DNA of 64,000 nucleotides, taken from Corythucha ciliata. Taxonomy: Eukaryota; Arthropoda; Insecta; Hemiptera; Tingidae. The stretch covers positions 27,012,198 through 27,076,197 of the forward strand of contig CM075937.1 of the NCBI GenBank assembly GCA_038030265.1. Reading direction: 5' to 3'. Both the position numbers and the translations under genes were made by a program. This document shows, piece after piece, positions 17,534 to 27,891 of the stretch. The stretch's first letter is position 1. Every line of letters begins with the position of its first letter. The notes under the pieces were generated by a model. It was not told the origin of the DNA and searched no databases. It saw only the letters and a program-made list of their open reading frames with translations.

Positions 17534-20500
17534 TTACAATTGTTGGTAATACGGTTTTAAAGACGATGCATGAAAAACACCTCTCAGCTTCTGAGGATCA
17601 TTTGTGTCCTGGATCAAGAACGTGTATTTTCCAATTTTTTCTTTTATTTTAAATGGACCTTCATAATGAGGTAATAATTTCGCTGACAATTTGTCGATTT
17701 TTTTGCTTATCCTGTTTTTCACAATTAAAACCAAATCGTTTGGTTTGAATTTTGGCGTCCACTGTTTGTCTTTATGTAATTTGGTCGCGAGTTGGTCCCT
17801 TTTTGTTTTGATTCTGAGGTATAATATATAATCTAGTTGTTCTCGAGTGAGATTTATAGGTGATTTGGGATTTGATGGAAGTGCTTTAGCCCACGGTCGG
17901 TCAGGAAGTCGGTTGAAAAATGCTTGATGGGGTGTGCACTCGATGGTGTCGTGATAAGTTTCGTTTATGATTTTTTGTATGGTTGGGAGAAGGGAAAACC
18001 AAACAGTCTGCTTTTTGTTAATTAATACCCTAATATAGGACAGTACTTCCCTGTTTACTCGCTCGGCCAAATTCGATTGGGGTCTATGTATAGCGGAGAA
18101 TCTATGTTCAATGCCCGTTTTCGTTAGAAATGACTTCCACATTTTTGAAGTGAAAGCTGATCCATTGTCAGTCAAAAATCTCGTGGGTTTACCATATTCA
18201 GTGATCATTTTTTGAACTTTATGTATTGTCTCTTTTGAAGTAGTGCTGACACATGGGAATAAGATAGTAAATTTACTGAGATTGTCAACGCATGTTAGGA
18301 TGAATTTGTTGCCAAATTTCGCGGGAGGTAACGGTCCTATATGGTCTATTGAAACAGTGTTCCATGTTTTTGAACAAAATATAGTTTCGGCACCACCGTA
18401 CGGAGTTTTCGTTTTCTTTTTTCATCTGGCATGTGTGACAATTTCTCAGGACTAGCTTAATTACGCCTTTAGCATGACGACCAGAAAAATTTTCTTGAAA
18501 TAATTTCCAGCACTTTTGTGTTCCTACGTGTCCATATTGTTCGTGTATTTCAGTGATTAATTGTGTTAGAAGTGATGTGGGTATGAATACCTTAAACGTA
18601 TTTTCTTTTTTATTAAATTTATGAATGATATTATCGCGGAACCCAAAATTGTTATTTTGTGAATTCAGTTTTGCTTGAATGTAATCGTCACGTTGTTGTT
18701 CAAAGGCCAATTGCTTAAGAATTTCGTGAAACTTATTGATTTTCAGAACATTAATAACAAAATTATTATTGTTACTAAGTACCGATGGATTGGGCTGAGT
18801 AGGGTGTCTACTTAGAATATCTGCGATTAAGTTAAGTCGTGACGGGATGTATTCGAATTTCAAATTTAAGGGTTGAAGAAACATCATCCAACGTCGGAGG
18901 CGTGGAGTGGGATTCTTACACGTATTAAGAAAAACAATGGCCTGATGATCGGTTCTAATTGTAACGTTGTATCCTGCTACTATATCATAAAATTTCTTTA
19001 GTGACAGGATGATCGCAAGTAACTCTTTCTCTGTGATGGTATAATTTTTTTTCGGTTCTGGTAAAAGTCTTACTCATGAAACCTATATTATTATGATGGT
19101 CTAATTGATATAATTGACTCCCCATCGCAAAATCAGAACTGTCACATTCAATAAAAAACGGTTTGTCGAAATCAGGATAATTCAAATTTGTCGCTTTGCA
19201 GAGTTCCGCTTTAATTTCTCGGAACGAATTCTTATGTATTGTTTCCCATTTCCAAGTGGTTTTAGCTTTTAATAATTCGAATAAAGGTAGGGCTTTTGCA
19301 GACAAATTTTTAGCGAAACTGGAATAAAATCCTATCAAACCAAGAAAAGCCTTCAATTTTCGTACATCGGTTGGTTCGGGAAATTCTCTAATGGCAATTA
19401 TCTTGCTTTCGTCCTTAAAAATACCTTTGCATGATATCACAAAACCCAGTAACTTTAATTCTTGTCGGAAAAACTGACATTTTTGCAAATTTAATGTAAC
19501 ATTGTTCAATTTGCACAGGTTAAAAAGTAGTTCTAAGTGGTTTAAATGTACACACATGTCTTTTGACGCTATTGTGATATCATCCACGTATGATTTGAAG
19601 ATATCGGAGTATGTAGGAGGTATAACAAATGAAAGACTTTTGATTAAGCTTGGTAAACTATTCCGCAATCCAAAAGGGACCCTTGTAAAATGGTACACTA
19701 TTCCTTCAAATTTAAATGCTGTGTATGGCCGAGGTTTGGGGTCCAAAGGTATTTGTAAGAAACTAGATCGTAAGTCAATTGCTGAAAAATACGCACATCC
19801 TCCAAGATCTTTGAAAATTTCTGTAATTTTTTAGGTGAATCATATTCGGGTATTGTTCGTTGATTCAAGAATCTGGCATCAAGGCAAGGTCTAACAGTTT
19901 GATCTTTCTTTGGTATGAAAAGGATAGGATTCAAATAGGGACTGTTCGATCTTTCAATGATGCCATCTTTCAACCATTTATAAATTTCTTGTCGGGCCAA
20001 TGGAAGAATAGTTGGTTTAATTGGGTAACAAGGTAATTTATAAGGGGTATTTTCGGTAACAACAATTTCGTGGGTGTACCCTTCAATAAGTCCTATCTCA
20101 TTCCGGAAGATGTAAGCGTACTTTTGAAGTAATGTTTCCAATCCAGATGTAATTTTTGAGGGTAAGTGTTCTAGAGAGTCAATTATTGATTTAATTTGTG
20201 TAAAAGTAGGTGTAATGTCTTTGAGTTCTGTGTTGTTATCGATTTTAATATGTTTGATTTGAACATTGTTCGTAGTATCGTATGAAATGAATTTTAAATA
20301 AAATGATTTGCTCTTGTCTGTGATATTAATTACAATGTTCTGGTTATTAAAATTGAAAGTAACGGTATTGAGTTTGAAGTCGATGATGGTGTTGAGATGA
20401 ATTAACGAATCTACCCCAATGATAACATTGTTATTCAGTTTGGGAACTAACACAAAAATTAACGGAATTTCGAAATCATTATCGAGCTTGATAATTAATA

Positions 20501-20812
20501 AAATTTGTTTGTTAACAATGACAGATTTTTGCGAGACAGCTCCCGTAATGCTTGTTTTGGTCATGGGCAAGCTATCGAAAGACATTTTGTTTTCAACATG
20601 TTCTTTGAAAAATTGCAAATCCATTGCTGTTATTTGCGAGCCTGAATCAACTAAGGCGTCTACAGAGGAATGATTAATGAAAAAAATTGTAATGTATGGG
20701 CATTCGTGATTTGTGTCTTGCTCAGTAGTATCGCAATTTTCATCAGTGAGAAGCCTGGAGTCAACAATGTTGAATACATCTCTTTCGAATGGAAGGGTCT
20801 CGCAGTTGTCTA
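17534..20812 (-). pseudogene. pol: Gypsy 1 Pol: protease, RT, RNase H, integrase (frameshifted)
   Basis: Read on minus in the -1 frame relative to gag. Protease active site is ALVDSGSQITAMD (about 20665-20625). RT follows (LPCYPIKPT, then IFKDL and PRPYTAFKF) with YVDD near 19585. RNase H is seen as TRTEKK and, in another frame, SRLNLIADILSRHP. Integrase has a HHCC finger (HEQYGHVGTQK, CHTCQMKK, about 18540-18420), then FLTDNGSAF and HRPQSNLAERVNRE of the catalytic core (about 18175-18050) and a C-terminal domain ending at 17534. The frame changes near 19830, near 19050 and near 18415, two of them at homopolymer A runs on the coding strand. All domains are present, so these are late point lesions. 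Confidence 0.9.
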
Positions 20813-22294
20813 GTTTTTTTGATTAGTCATGGTATAGTGCTCACTATCATATTGTACTTCTCCTATATTTTTATCGGATGAAGTTACCGTTTCCGAAGTG
20901 GGAAAAAATGTTTTTCGCTCGTTTATTTGGCGAATAGTTCTACGATTTCGAGTGTTATATCTATTGCCGGTAAATTCACGCGAATCTGTGTTTTCTTGTT
21001 TCATGGGAACTTCGCTGTGTTCAAAAGTATTTCTGCGTTGGAATGGAAACGTTTGTTTTGTCGAACCTAGGAGTCTATTTCTGTACAACTCTTTTAAATG
21101 ATTTGTTAGTTCATCAATACATTTGTAATCTTTAATCACCGTGTGTTGATAAATGTCATGCCCAAAATGAGAGGCTAAAGTGCGCAATAAACTAAATTCT
21201 GGAATTTTAAGATCTATTTCCTCTAAACGTAATAATATATTGGCGATATAGAAATCGGGTGAGATATTAAAATTTGGGTTGAATTTTCCATTGTATAACA
21301 GTTGTGTAACATAACAGTGGTAAGTGTCACCTAAAAACTCTTGTTTAAATTTAAGGTCGAAATCCTCAAAGTCTAAAAAGGAATTTCCATGTCTAAAAAA
21401 CCAAACCTGAGCCTCTCCTGTAAAATGAGGGGATAAGAAATCTTTGAGGGAATATTCCCGATAAAATTTATATTTATTTCGAAGGGAATCTAAAAATTGT
21501 CTAGGTTTATGTTTACGAAAATTGGTGAATATCAGTGGTGTGGAATGAGGCGTCTGTTGAAAGTGTGTCTTGTAAAAATTGTCATCGGTCTTCTGTACAC
21601 GCGTGGGAATATCCAAAACGGAGGCTTCACCTTTTACCGTGATGGTTTCCACCTTAGTCATCACTTGATTCATTAGTGGATTGTCTCCCGTATTTTTGAG
21701 CTCTTTTTGTCCAGTCAGGTTGTTTAATTTTTCAGATAAAGTTTTTACTTTATTTTTTAGAACATTATTTTCGAGATATAAATGGTCGAGTTTTGTTTGT
21801 AACGGTTTTAAAAAATGGTCAATTTGTGGTAGTTGAATCGATTTCTCCATTCGGTTGATTTTTTCAAAAATAGTACATAGTTCTGAATCTACCACGTCTC
21901 TAAAATTGTTTAAATCGGAATGTATTAGCTCAACATCAGTTTTTAATTCTATATGATCGTCATGTATTTTTTTAATTTCAATCTTGTTGTCGTGGTAATG
22001 ATCCTTCATGTGTCGTTTTAAAGAGTTCAACTCGTCAATAATGGTGTAAGAATGGGTTTTATAGTCATTTAAAATGGCATGGGACTCTTGTAACATATTT
22101 TGAAAGTCCTGGTCATCCAGTCGTGAAGCCATAATTGTGTCAAAACGAGAGTTAATTTCAGCTTTATGTTCACGGAATCCTTCATTGATGGATTCGAATA
22201 AGTTTAAAATTTTACCATAATCGAGGTCAGTTTGAATAGACACGTTCGTGGTACAGGATGCATTTGGTAAATTTTTCTTACTTCTTAATTCCAT
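20810..22294 (-). CDS. gag: Gypsy 1 Gag
   Basis: 494-residue capsid precursor from ATG at 22294-22292. The first about 200 residues are heptad-rich and probably coiled coil (EINSRFDTIMAS, LKTDVELIHSDLN). The retrotransposon-gag core spans about residues 265-420 (KPRQFLDSLRNKYKF, FTGEAQVWFFRHGN, FKQEFLGDTYHCYV). No CCHC knuckle is visible. The tail is Arg-rich (NRYNTRNRRTIRQ), which may replace it for RNA binding (inference). The stop TAG at 20812-20810 is preceded by the slippery heptamer, giving Gag-Pol by -1 frameshift. It is intact, unlike pol, so this copy may still supply Gag. Confidence 0.88.
   Translation of the reverse strand: MELRSKKNLPNASCTTNVSIQTDLDYGKILNLFESINEGFREHKAEINSRFDTIMASRLDDQDFQNMLQESHAILNDYKTHSYTIIDELNSLKRHMKDHYHDNKIEIKKIHDDHIELKTDVELIHSDLNNFRDVVDSELCTIFEKINRMEKSIQLPQIDHFLKPLQTKLDHLYLENNVLKNKVKTLSEKLNNLTGQKELKNTGDNPLMNQVMTKVETITVKGEASVLDIPTRVQKTDDNFYKTHFQQTPHSTPLIFTNFRKHKPRQFLDSLRNKYKFYREYSLKDFLSPHFTGEAQVWFFRHGNSFLDFEDFDLKFKQEFLGDTYHCYVTQLLYNGKFNPNFNISPDFYIANILLRLEEIDLKIPEFSLLRTLASHFGHDIYQHTVIKDYKCIDELTNHLKELYRNRLLGSTKQTFPFQRRNTFEHSEVPMKQENTDSREFTGNRYNTRNRRTIRQINERKTFFPTSETVTSSDKNIGEVQYDSEHYTMTNQKN
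20813..20819 (-). promoter_or_regulatory. -1 ribosomal frameshift site, gag/pol of gypsy 1
   Basis: On the minus strand the bases read A AAA AAC directly before the gag stop TAG (20812-20810). Slipping by -1 leads into the pol frame (CTA GAC) that contains the protease. This is the canonical X XXY YYZ heptamer used by retroviruses and many gypsy elements. A downstream pseudoknot was not assessed. Confidence 0.85.
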
Positions 22295-22309
22295 CGTTTT
22301 AAAGTCGTA

Positions 22310-22327
22310 TCACGAGTTCGGGCGCCA
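22310..22327 (-). other. Primer-binding site of gypsy 1
   Basis: On minus, TGGCGCCCGAACTCGTGA begins three bases after the 5' LTR. It starts with the TGGCGCC common to Lys- and Ser-tRNA primed elements. I do not assign the tRNA. Confidence 0.7.
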
Positions 22328-22330
22328 AGA

Positions 22331-22809
22331 TGTATTGATTCTTTATTGACAGACCTATCCAAACCAGAAAAGGAAGTTGAAAAAGGACACAATAATATGA
22401 TTTACAACTATTAACGAAAATATAATTCCCTTTAATTAGAGGTTGAGGAAAAAAACTGAAGTTCTCTGCGGATATCCGATGGTGTTCGAGACCCGACGAA
22501 TGTCGAAGATGTATCCCGCCGACGGTTCGGCAAATCGATGAATCGTCGAAAGGTCGTGGTGAACACTTCAGGGAACGAAAGAAAAAGGAGTCGTCGATAC
22601 GCCGACTGAGATAGCGTTGGCTATTTTCTTTACAACGTCCAAGAAAAACCGGAAGTAAATCACTGTGAGTCGAGATGACGGAACCAGACCCACCAAAAAC
22701 TTCTTTCTCCCTCCTTTTTATTTTTTTTTCTTCTTCCCGTCTGATCGTTCAATTTATCCCTTTTTCTTCATTATTTTGAAATTGAAGCCGTATGGTTTCA
22801 TTCATTACA
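22331..22809 (-). repeat. 5' LTR of gypsy 1
   Basis: 479 bases. Single copy of the segment that is doubled in the partner LTR. Flanked by AACT at 22810-22813. Confidence 0.9.
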
Positions 22810-22813
22810 AACT

Positions 22814-23372
22814 TCTATGACGACATCACAGACAAATTCGCCGATTTAACGGATAGAAAAATAGATCTTATTCACAAAAAGTAATCTTGCTCTAGTCGTA
22901 TATGCATCTAGTCATCGATTCCCGACTATTTCTGTTTCAAGTTTTTCCAGCCGGCTCAACATGCGGTATTTGCCAAATAACGAGTAAAATATTTTTCAAT
23001 TTTCAGTTGGTCGGTTTCTAGGCAGTGCTAGAAATTGTTCAATATTTCGCTCGTTATTTGGCAAACACCGTGTGTGTGGGGCAGGCTTTATAATCTAGTC
23101 ATGTAAATAAGCCTAGTCGAAAATCACGCAACTTCTCGTTCGTTTAGTGCGCAGTTTTCATTCTTTTTTATCGCATGTCCACCATGGTTGGGTCGTTGGG
23201 GTGGACAGGGAGGGACTTGATAACAGCCACCTCCACGCGGTAAGTCCTGATGGGTTCTGGTTCGACGGCTTATGTTAAGAACCTTCAATGGAAATCTCTA
23301 ACCAAAGCTAGTGAACTTGCTGAGAGCTGTTTTATGATAGAACATCACCATCATCATGATGCGTGGGGACAC
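22814..23372. other. No gene recognised
   Basis: AT-rich sequence, formerly continuous with the hAT relic left of 16716. I see no coding or repeat signal beyond a local palindromic stretch around CGTTATTTGGCAAA (about 22970-23070). Confidence 0.35.
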
Positions 23373-23375
23373 TTA

Positions 23376-23523
23376 GGCCCATTTTCACCAACAAAATTGA
23401 TCTGGTTTAAAGTTGATCGTGAGTAGTTGCCAATAGCGACCCATATGAATTCTGATATAAGTGTTTACATTGTAATCGTGATTAGTTGTTGATCTTGGTT
23501 TAAGAAGTTGGTGAAATCGGGCC
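23376..23523. mobile_element. Harbinger-like MITE, 148 bp
   Basis: Ends GGCCCATTTTCACCAAC and its imperfect reverse complement GTTGGTGAAATCGGGCC, between TTA at 23373-23375 and 23524-23526. The TTA duplication and GG start are typical of PIF/Harbinger MITEs. Confidence 0.7.
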
Positions 23524-23574
23524 TTAAGGGTCGAAAAAACTTGTCGTCTTCACCGCATGTATATTTTGAATTAT

Positions 23575-23725
23575 CCAGAAACCGATTTTCACCCTCACTT
23601 TGGGGTATCATCAATGGTTGTCTGGATGGCCTGATGAACATGCGGACAGAGTCGGCACAGCCATCCAGAAAAACAATGATGAAGGCCTAACGAGTGGATG
23701 AAAACCGATTTTGGAATAATTCAAT
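23575..23725. repeat. Imperfect foldback around GTCTGGATGGC
   Basis: AACCGATTTTCACCCTC at the left pairs with GATGAAAACCGATTTTGG at the right, and TGTCTGGATGGC pairs with GCCATCCAGA near the centre. No target duplication resolved. Confidence 0.5.
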
Positions 23726-24173
23726 GATAAACAGTAAATTGTTACCTTCAAACAACTTTTCGCTTCTTCGCTTAAAAAAACACAAGACTCTTTGGGGGGG
23801 GGGGGGGTCGTAGGCATTAGGCTATCGCCTCACCAGTATTTGAGGCCCAGAACCCCCACTGTTGCGAATGATGACTAATGCGCCCTGGTTCGTTAGAAAT
23901 GAGGCCCTCCATCGTGATCTAGTCATTCTGCCAGTTAAAGAAACAATAGCGAAATTTTACAATAACCTCCACCAGTCACTTCTAACTCATGAAAACGACA
24001 ACCTACGGGAGTCTGCGTTAAACCCTCCTCCTGAGGCGCCGTGTGAAGAGAAAAAGATCTAGTGACGTGATTGGTAATTAATCAAAAGACCACCACAACT
24101 CCCCACTGTTGGATGTTGATTCGCTCACCATTTTTATACTGTTGTTGTTAACTATTTCTTTATTTTCTACTTA
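23726..24173. other. No gene recognised; poly-G run
   Basis: Contains a G-run at about 23795-23808. A short open frame at 23862-24062 (ALHRDLVILPVKETIAKFYN) resembles the end of a LINE RT tail but is too short to assign. Confidence 0.3.
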
Positions 24174-24200
24174 TACAGGGTGATTCAGGAGGAATGTGAC
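24174..24200 (+). repeat. Isolated TACAGGGTGATTCAGGAGGA end
   Basis: Same terminal sequence as the palindromic element at 12285, without a partner nearby. Probably a solo end of the same mariner-like family. Confidence 0.6.
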
Positions 24201-24334
24201 AAACTTACATTCATTCATTTTTATTAAATGCCAACACAAAATTAAAATGTAAGGCCACGTCAAAGTTATTACAAATTGAAAAAAAAACAAAAAAACAAAC
24301 AAATGTTTACAAAGTGACAACAAAATCACAGGTG

Positions 24335-25126
24335 CTAATCACAGCTGGAGAAGAATTCTTCGACGCTGTATATGCATCGACGAAGCAACAGCTCCCGAAC
24401 ACCTCTCTTGAAATCCCCGCCTTTGAGATTTTTTAGGCGGCCCGGCAACGCGTTGTACAGCCTGACCCCCACCGACGAGATGCATGTTCGCTGAGTCACC
24501 GCGAGGCGACACCTGCGAGCCACTAGACGCTCTCTGTTTCGCGTTGAATAGGCGTGCTCAGGCGCTAAAAATTCCGCATGAAGCTTCACGTACGATACCA
24601 TTTCAAGGACATAAAGCGCCGGAAGAGTGAGTATCGCAAGCTCTGAAAAAAGCGGCCTGCAAGAAGTGCGGGAGTGAACACCACACATTATTCGTATCGC
24701 CGCTTTCTGTAATTTGAAGACGCGCGTCACGCTGGTCGAATTTCCCCACAGGAGAATGCCGTATGACAGATGACTCGCAAAAAAGGAGTAGTACACCATC
24801 CGCAGAACAGGAGCCGAGACGAGGCCCACAAGGCGCCGCATCGCGAAGAGACTGCGCGATAGGACCTTACACAGGTGCGTGATGTGGCTGGTCCAGGAGA
24901 GTCGATTATCCATGTAAAACCCGAGGAATTTTACTTCGGAAGCACTGGTCGACGAGGAGGTCAGATTGAGTGTCAGGTCCTGAGTTTTAGCTGCGTTTAG
25001 ATGCAGACGATTGGCCACGCACCAGTCACCGATTTCGGAAGAGCATTGTTTAAGCAAACGTCTGCATCCCTCATCGTCACCATCCCGGCACATCACACAG
25101 GTGATAGTGCGTACCTGGACGCACAA
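24335..25126 (-). pseudogene. Non-LTR retrotransposon RT C-terminal fragment
   Basis: 263-residue open frame covering the part of a LINE reverse transcriptase after the YADD box: KQCSSEIGDWCVANRLHLN, then AAKTQDLTLN, VKFLGFYMDNRLSWTSHI, a thumb-like FASHLSYGILLWGNS, and a C-terminal domain ending YSVEEFFSSCD. The catalytic palm and the endonuclease are absent, so this is a 5'-truncated copy, the usual product of incomplete target-primed reverse transcription. It is of the Jockey/CR1-like type by general look; the clade is not fixed. No internal stop, so truncation was recent. On plus, a run of A with C lies beyond its 3' end at about 24280-24300. Confidence 0.82.
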
Positions 25127-25393
25127 AAAACGTCATATGACGCCGACAATGCTTTGGTTACGAGATATGAGCATTTTCCTGTTGTTTTTTTCTAGTTGCA
25201 TTACTTTTTACGGTAATTGTCGTGCTCACGGCTCACCGTAGGTGGTTGGACAAAAAATGACGGTGGATTCGGAAAGAGGACAAAATCCTGTTCCTGAAAC
25301 CACCGTGAAAAGGAAAAAATGTCGCTTGCGCGTGGCTATTTCAGCCATGTGAAAAGTGAAAAAAGTAGTTTTTTCGAATACCTGATAAATTTC
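25127..25393. other. No gene recognised
   Basis: Spacer between the LINE fragment and the dispersed repeat; nothing seen. Confidence 0.35.
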
Positions 25394-25590
25394 ACATCAG
25401 TATCAATCTAGTGCACGCATCGACGGGTAAAGTTGTGGAAAACTACCCCGTTCTGTGTACTTTCGAACGGTGTCCTGATAGTTGAAGTTTGCAACCCTCC
25501 GACTTTAGCAATCAAGTTCCAGTGCAAAAAAATGTAACTTGCTTTGATAAAACAAACCGAATAGGTCAGGGTAAATGTCCTTCCCTTAGA
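25394..25590. repeat. Dispersed repeat, copy A (pair with 54813-55012)
   Basis: Shares about 200 bases at roughly 90 percent identity with 54813-55012, from ACATCAGTATCAATC through AAACTACCCCGTTCTGTGTA to AAATGTCCTTCC. On the minus strand both copies keep an open frame with the same peptide core (KVGGLQTSTIRTPFESTQNG). It could be a coding remnant or a chance open frame. Confidence 0.65.
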
Positions 25591-25740
25591 GTGCTGTGTT
25601 CCTCCGAGCATGCTCCCCTCAATGCCTGAAGAAAAAGTAAGAATTCAATTCACTACGCGAGGCTCACCATGGGAGACGCCGTGGATGAACTGCTACGTTA
25701 GGACTTCAACGGGGACTTGGCCATTCTATCTCATCTCTGA

Positions 25741-25915
25741 ATCAGCTCAGCTCAGCAAATTGTGGGCGAGGAGGACCAATTAACTGGTCTGCGAGGTCTC
25801 CTGACCTAACGCCTCTCCATTACTGTCTCTGGGGGTGGATGAAGACAATGGTATTCGAACACAAGCCCAGCAAACGCGAGGAGCTGATCAACAAAGTTGT
25901 GGCGTGTTCTGAAAT
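25741..25915 (+). pseudogene. Tc1/mariner-like transposase C-terminal remnant
   Basis: The frame reads SPDLTPLHYCLWGWMKTMVFE and onward to KREELINKVV. This is the block around the third catalytic acidic position of arthropod Tc1/mariner-like transposases, where SPDLTPLDFFLWG is usual; the D after PL is His here. The rest of the gene is missing. A related block is in the palindrome at 51157-52648. Confidence 0.65.
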
Positions 25916-27005
25916 AAATTATTTGTCTTTTCTCATAGATTAGCGTAGTAAAAGTGAATTAAGCTGAAAAAAACATTCATGGAATAGCTTTCGTATCTTC
26001 TTTTAGGCACTCAAAATGGGCTTAATTGCCTCATTTTTTGGTATAACAATGGATTTTTCTCAAAACATTGCGAAGGACAGGAGTAAAATAAGCATGAAGT
26101 ATTAAACTAAGTTACTTCACTCAGTTTTAGAGGAATTTGCCCGGCGCTGGGAGCACCATGGCCAATGTAGTCTAGCTTTGAACAGTTGTCAAAAACTGAC
26201 ATTTTTTAAAATATCCTGATATTTTCCCAGTTTACTCAAAGAATCTTTCACTATCATTGGACAAAATGTCTTTTCTCACACAGGAAAAAGGGTGCTCTTT
26301 TCAGTGGTGTTGTTGGATTTAACCTAGGACGCTTACTTCCCATGTTACACCTGTTTTTGTTGCGAAAACCCGTGATGTGCTAAAAGCAACAAATTGATTA
26401 TCTCGGCTAGGAATCGAAATCTGACCTTAGGACATGAGAAATTTTTTGTTGCATTTTGGACGTACAACCTCCCCTCTCATTTTTTTTTAACCAAGTACGA
26501 ATCACCGGTATTTGAGTGCTACGGGTCTTGAAAAGTTACCCTAGCAATAAAATCTCGCTTTTTGGCGAGATTAAGTATTTTGTTGACTGGTTGTATTTCC
26601 TGAACTAACAGACCCAGGATGCTCTGGCTGGGCTTTAATTGTAGCAAATTTAGTTGGCTTTAACAATGTATACTGTGGTCAAGCTCGAAAAGCGCTTTCT
26701 TCTGGTAGTCTTGTTAAAAAAAGAGAAAAAAGTGATGAAATTTCTTGGTTTTTCGAGTGCCACGAGTTGAGCACAAGGTTTTGAGGGTTGCAAATTTGAG
26801 TAATAACTGCTCTCATTGGTCCTAACAACACGCGAATAAAAAATAATTACATGCATGTTTGCGATGTTTGATGTTTATAATGACTGGCCTAACGAGTCAA
26901 TCAAGTTAAATAAAATCCCTGATTAAAACTTACCAATTTCCATAGCGTGTCAAAATATAGGTACCTATCACTTATAAAGACTAGACTAGTTTACAACTGT
27001 ATAAA
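25916..27005. other. No gene recognised
   Basis: About 1.1 kb of AT-rich sequence without coding, LTR or TIR signal. Confidence 0.4.
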
Positions 27006-27363
27006 TTATTTTAGAAGCGTCCGAAGGCTAAACATCCTCGGTTCATGACTAGAGGAGGGGAAATTATCAGCGACGGAGGAGAGAAGAGACTCTGCTCCTT
27101 CGAGTTTGTCATTCAGGCAGTGCGGGTTATTCATTAATTCTTTTCTTATATAATTTTTTTCCAAGACGTCCTGCCGACGTCCATATGGCTCCATAACGAG
27201 CAATTGGGCACGGTGATCACCCATCTCACCACAGCCAATTATATGGGTGTAAAAAGCTGACCCAGACCTCGACAGATGATCCTTGAAGCGCGTACGAAAT
27301 TTACGACCCGTGCGTCCGCAATAAGATGCATTTCCACACGAACCACACTCCAGACGATAGACA
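27006..27363 (-). pseudogene. Penelope-like element, GIY-YIG endonuclease part
   Basis: C-terminal piece of a Penelope-like retroelement, whose GIY-YIG nuclease nicks DNA for integration. Visible: VYRLECGSCGNASYCGRTGRK, where a YIGxTGR motif is usual (here YCGRTGR), then FRTRFKDHL, and NYIRKELMNNPHCLND with the downstream Asn-rich helix. It ends at TAA 27008-27006. It continues after a 6.9-kb gypsy insertion at 34228. A stand-alone nuclease was considered and dropped because the RT side lies across the insertion. Confidence 0.85.
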
Positions 27364-27891
27364 TGTAACGGGTGCAAACGAGGGTGGCTCGTTTGGCCCG
27401 CACAGGAAAGGAAATCGGGAAAAGGGGTGACTGGGAAGGGGCACGAATGAATGACGGACGCGAGACTTAACTAGGTTTATTTTACGCACTACGACTATAC
27501 TTAATATTTGTACATTTATTCACAATTCCTGGACCGCGGGAGACTAGGCACGGGATGGGGTAACTTGGAGGATGACCGGGGGGGGGGGGGCAGCAGCGTG
27601 GGTGACTTGGACCGAGCGACGAGCGTGTGGTGACGAGTTGACGAGCGAGCGAGCGACAGAGAGAGCGAGTCCAGAGCTGCACCCGCTTATATATTTTTGG
27701 GTCTGCTGACCGCTGCAGGTTCTCACGCCGCCGAATTTCCTTTGCCCTCAATTCGCACAGCTGTGGATGGCGGGGAATTGGGGGGTTTATTTGTATTGGG
27801 AATTTAGGATGGTACGAAGGGGAGGGTTATTAATTTATTAATTTTGGTATTTTGGGCGAATTGAGGACTTAGGATACGCTGGACCGTTACA
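27364..27891 (-). repeat. 3' LTR of gypsy 2
   Basis: 528 bases; near-identical to 33701-34227, differing at only a few positions. Contains a G/C run near 27580-27592. Confidence 0.92.

Larger units (their letters stand above)
16720..22809 (-). mobile_element. Ty3/gypsy retrotransposon 1
   Basis: Complete minus-strand element, 6.1 kb. 5' LTR 22809-22331, primer-binding site, gag, pol, polypurine tract (GAGGAGGGGCCAA read on minus, at about 17298-17286) and 3' LTR 17285-16720. LTRs read TGTAATG to CAATACA. The 4-base duplication AACT at 16716-16719 and 22810-22813 is typical. There is no env. The LTRs are near-identical apart from an 87-base duplication in the 3' LTR, but pol carries frameshifts, so this copy cannot make a full Pol. 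Confidence 0.92.

Noticed and set aside
24171..25126. TACAGGGTG end at 24174 as the 3' terminus of the LINE fragment
   Set aside because: The same end occurs in DNA-transposon contexts elsewhere, and no LINE tail lies between.
27006..27377. Stand-alone GIY-YIG nuclease gene
   Set aside because: The preceding Penelope RT linker lies across the gypsy insertion; the frame's first residues are in the LTR.
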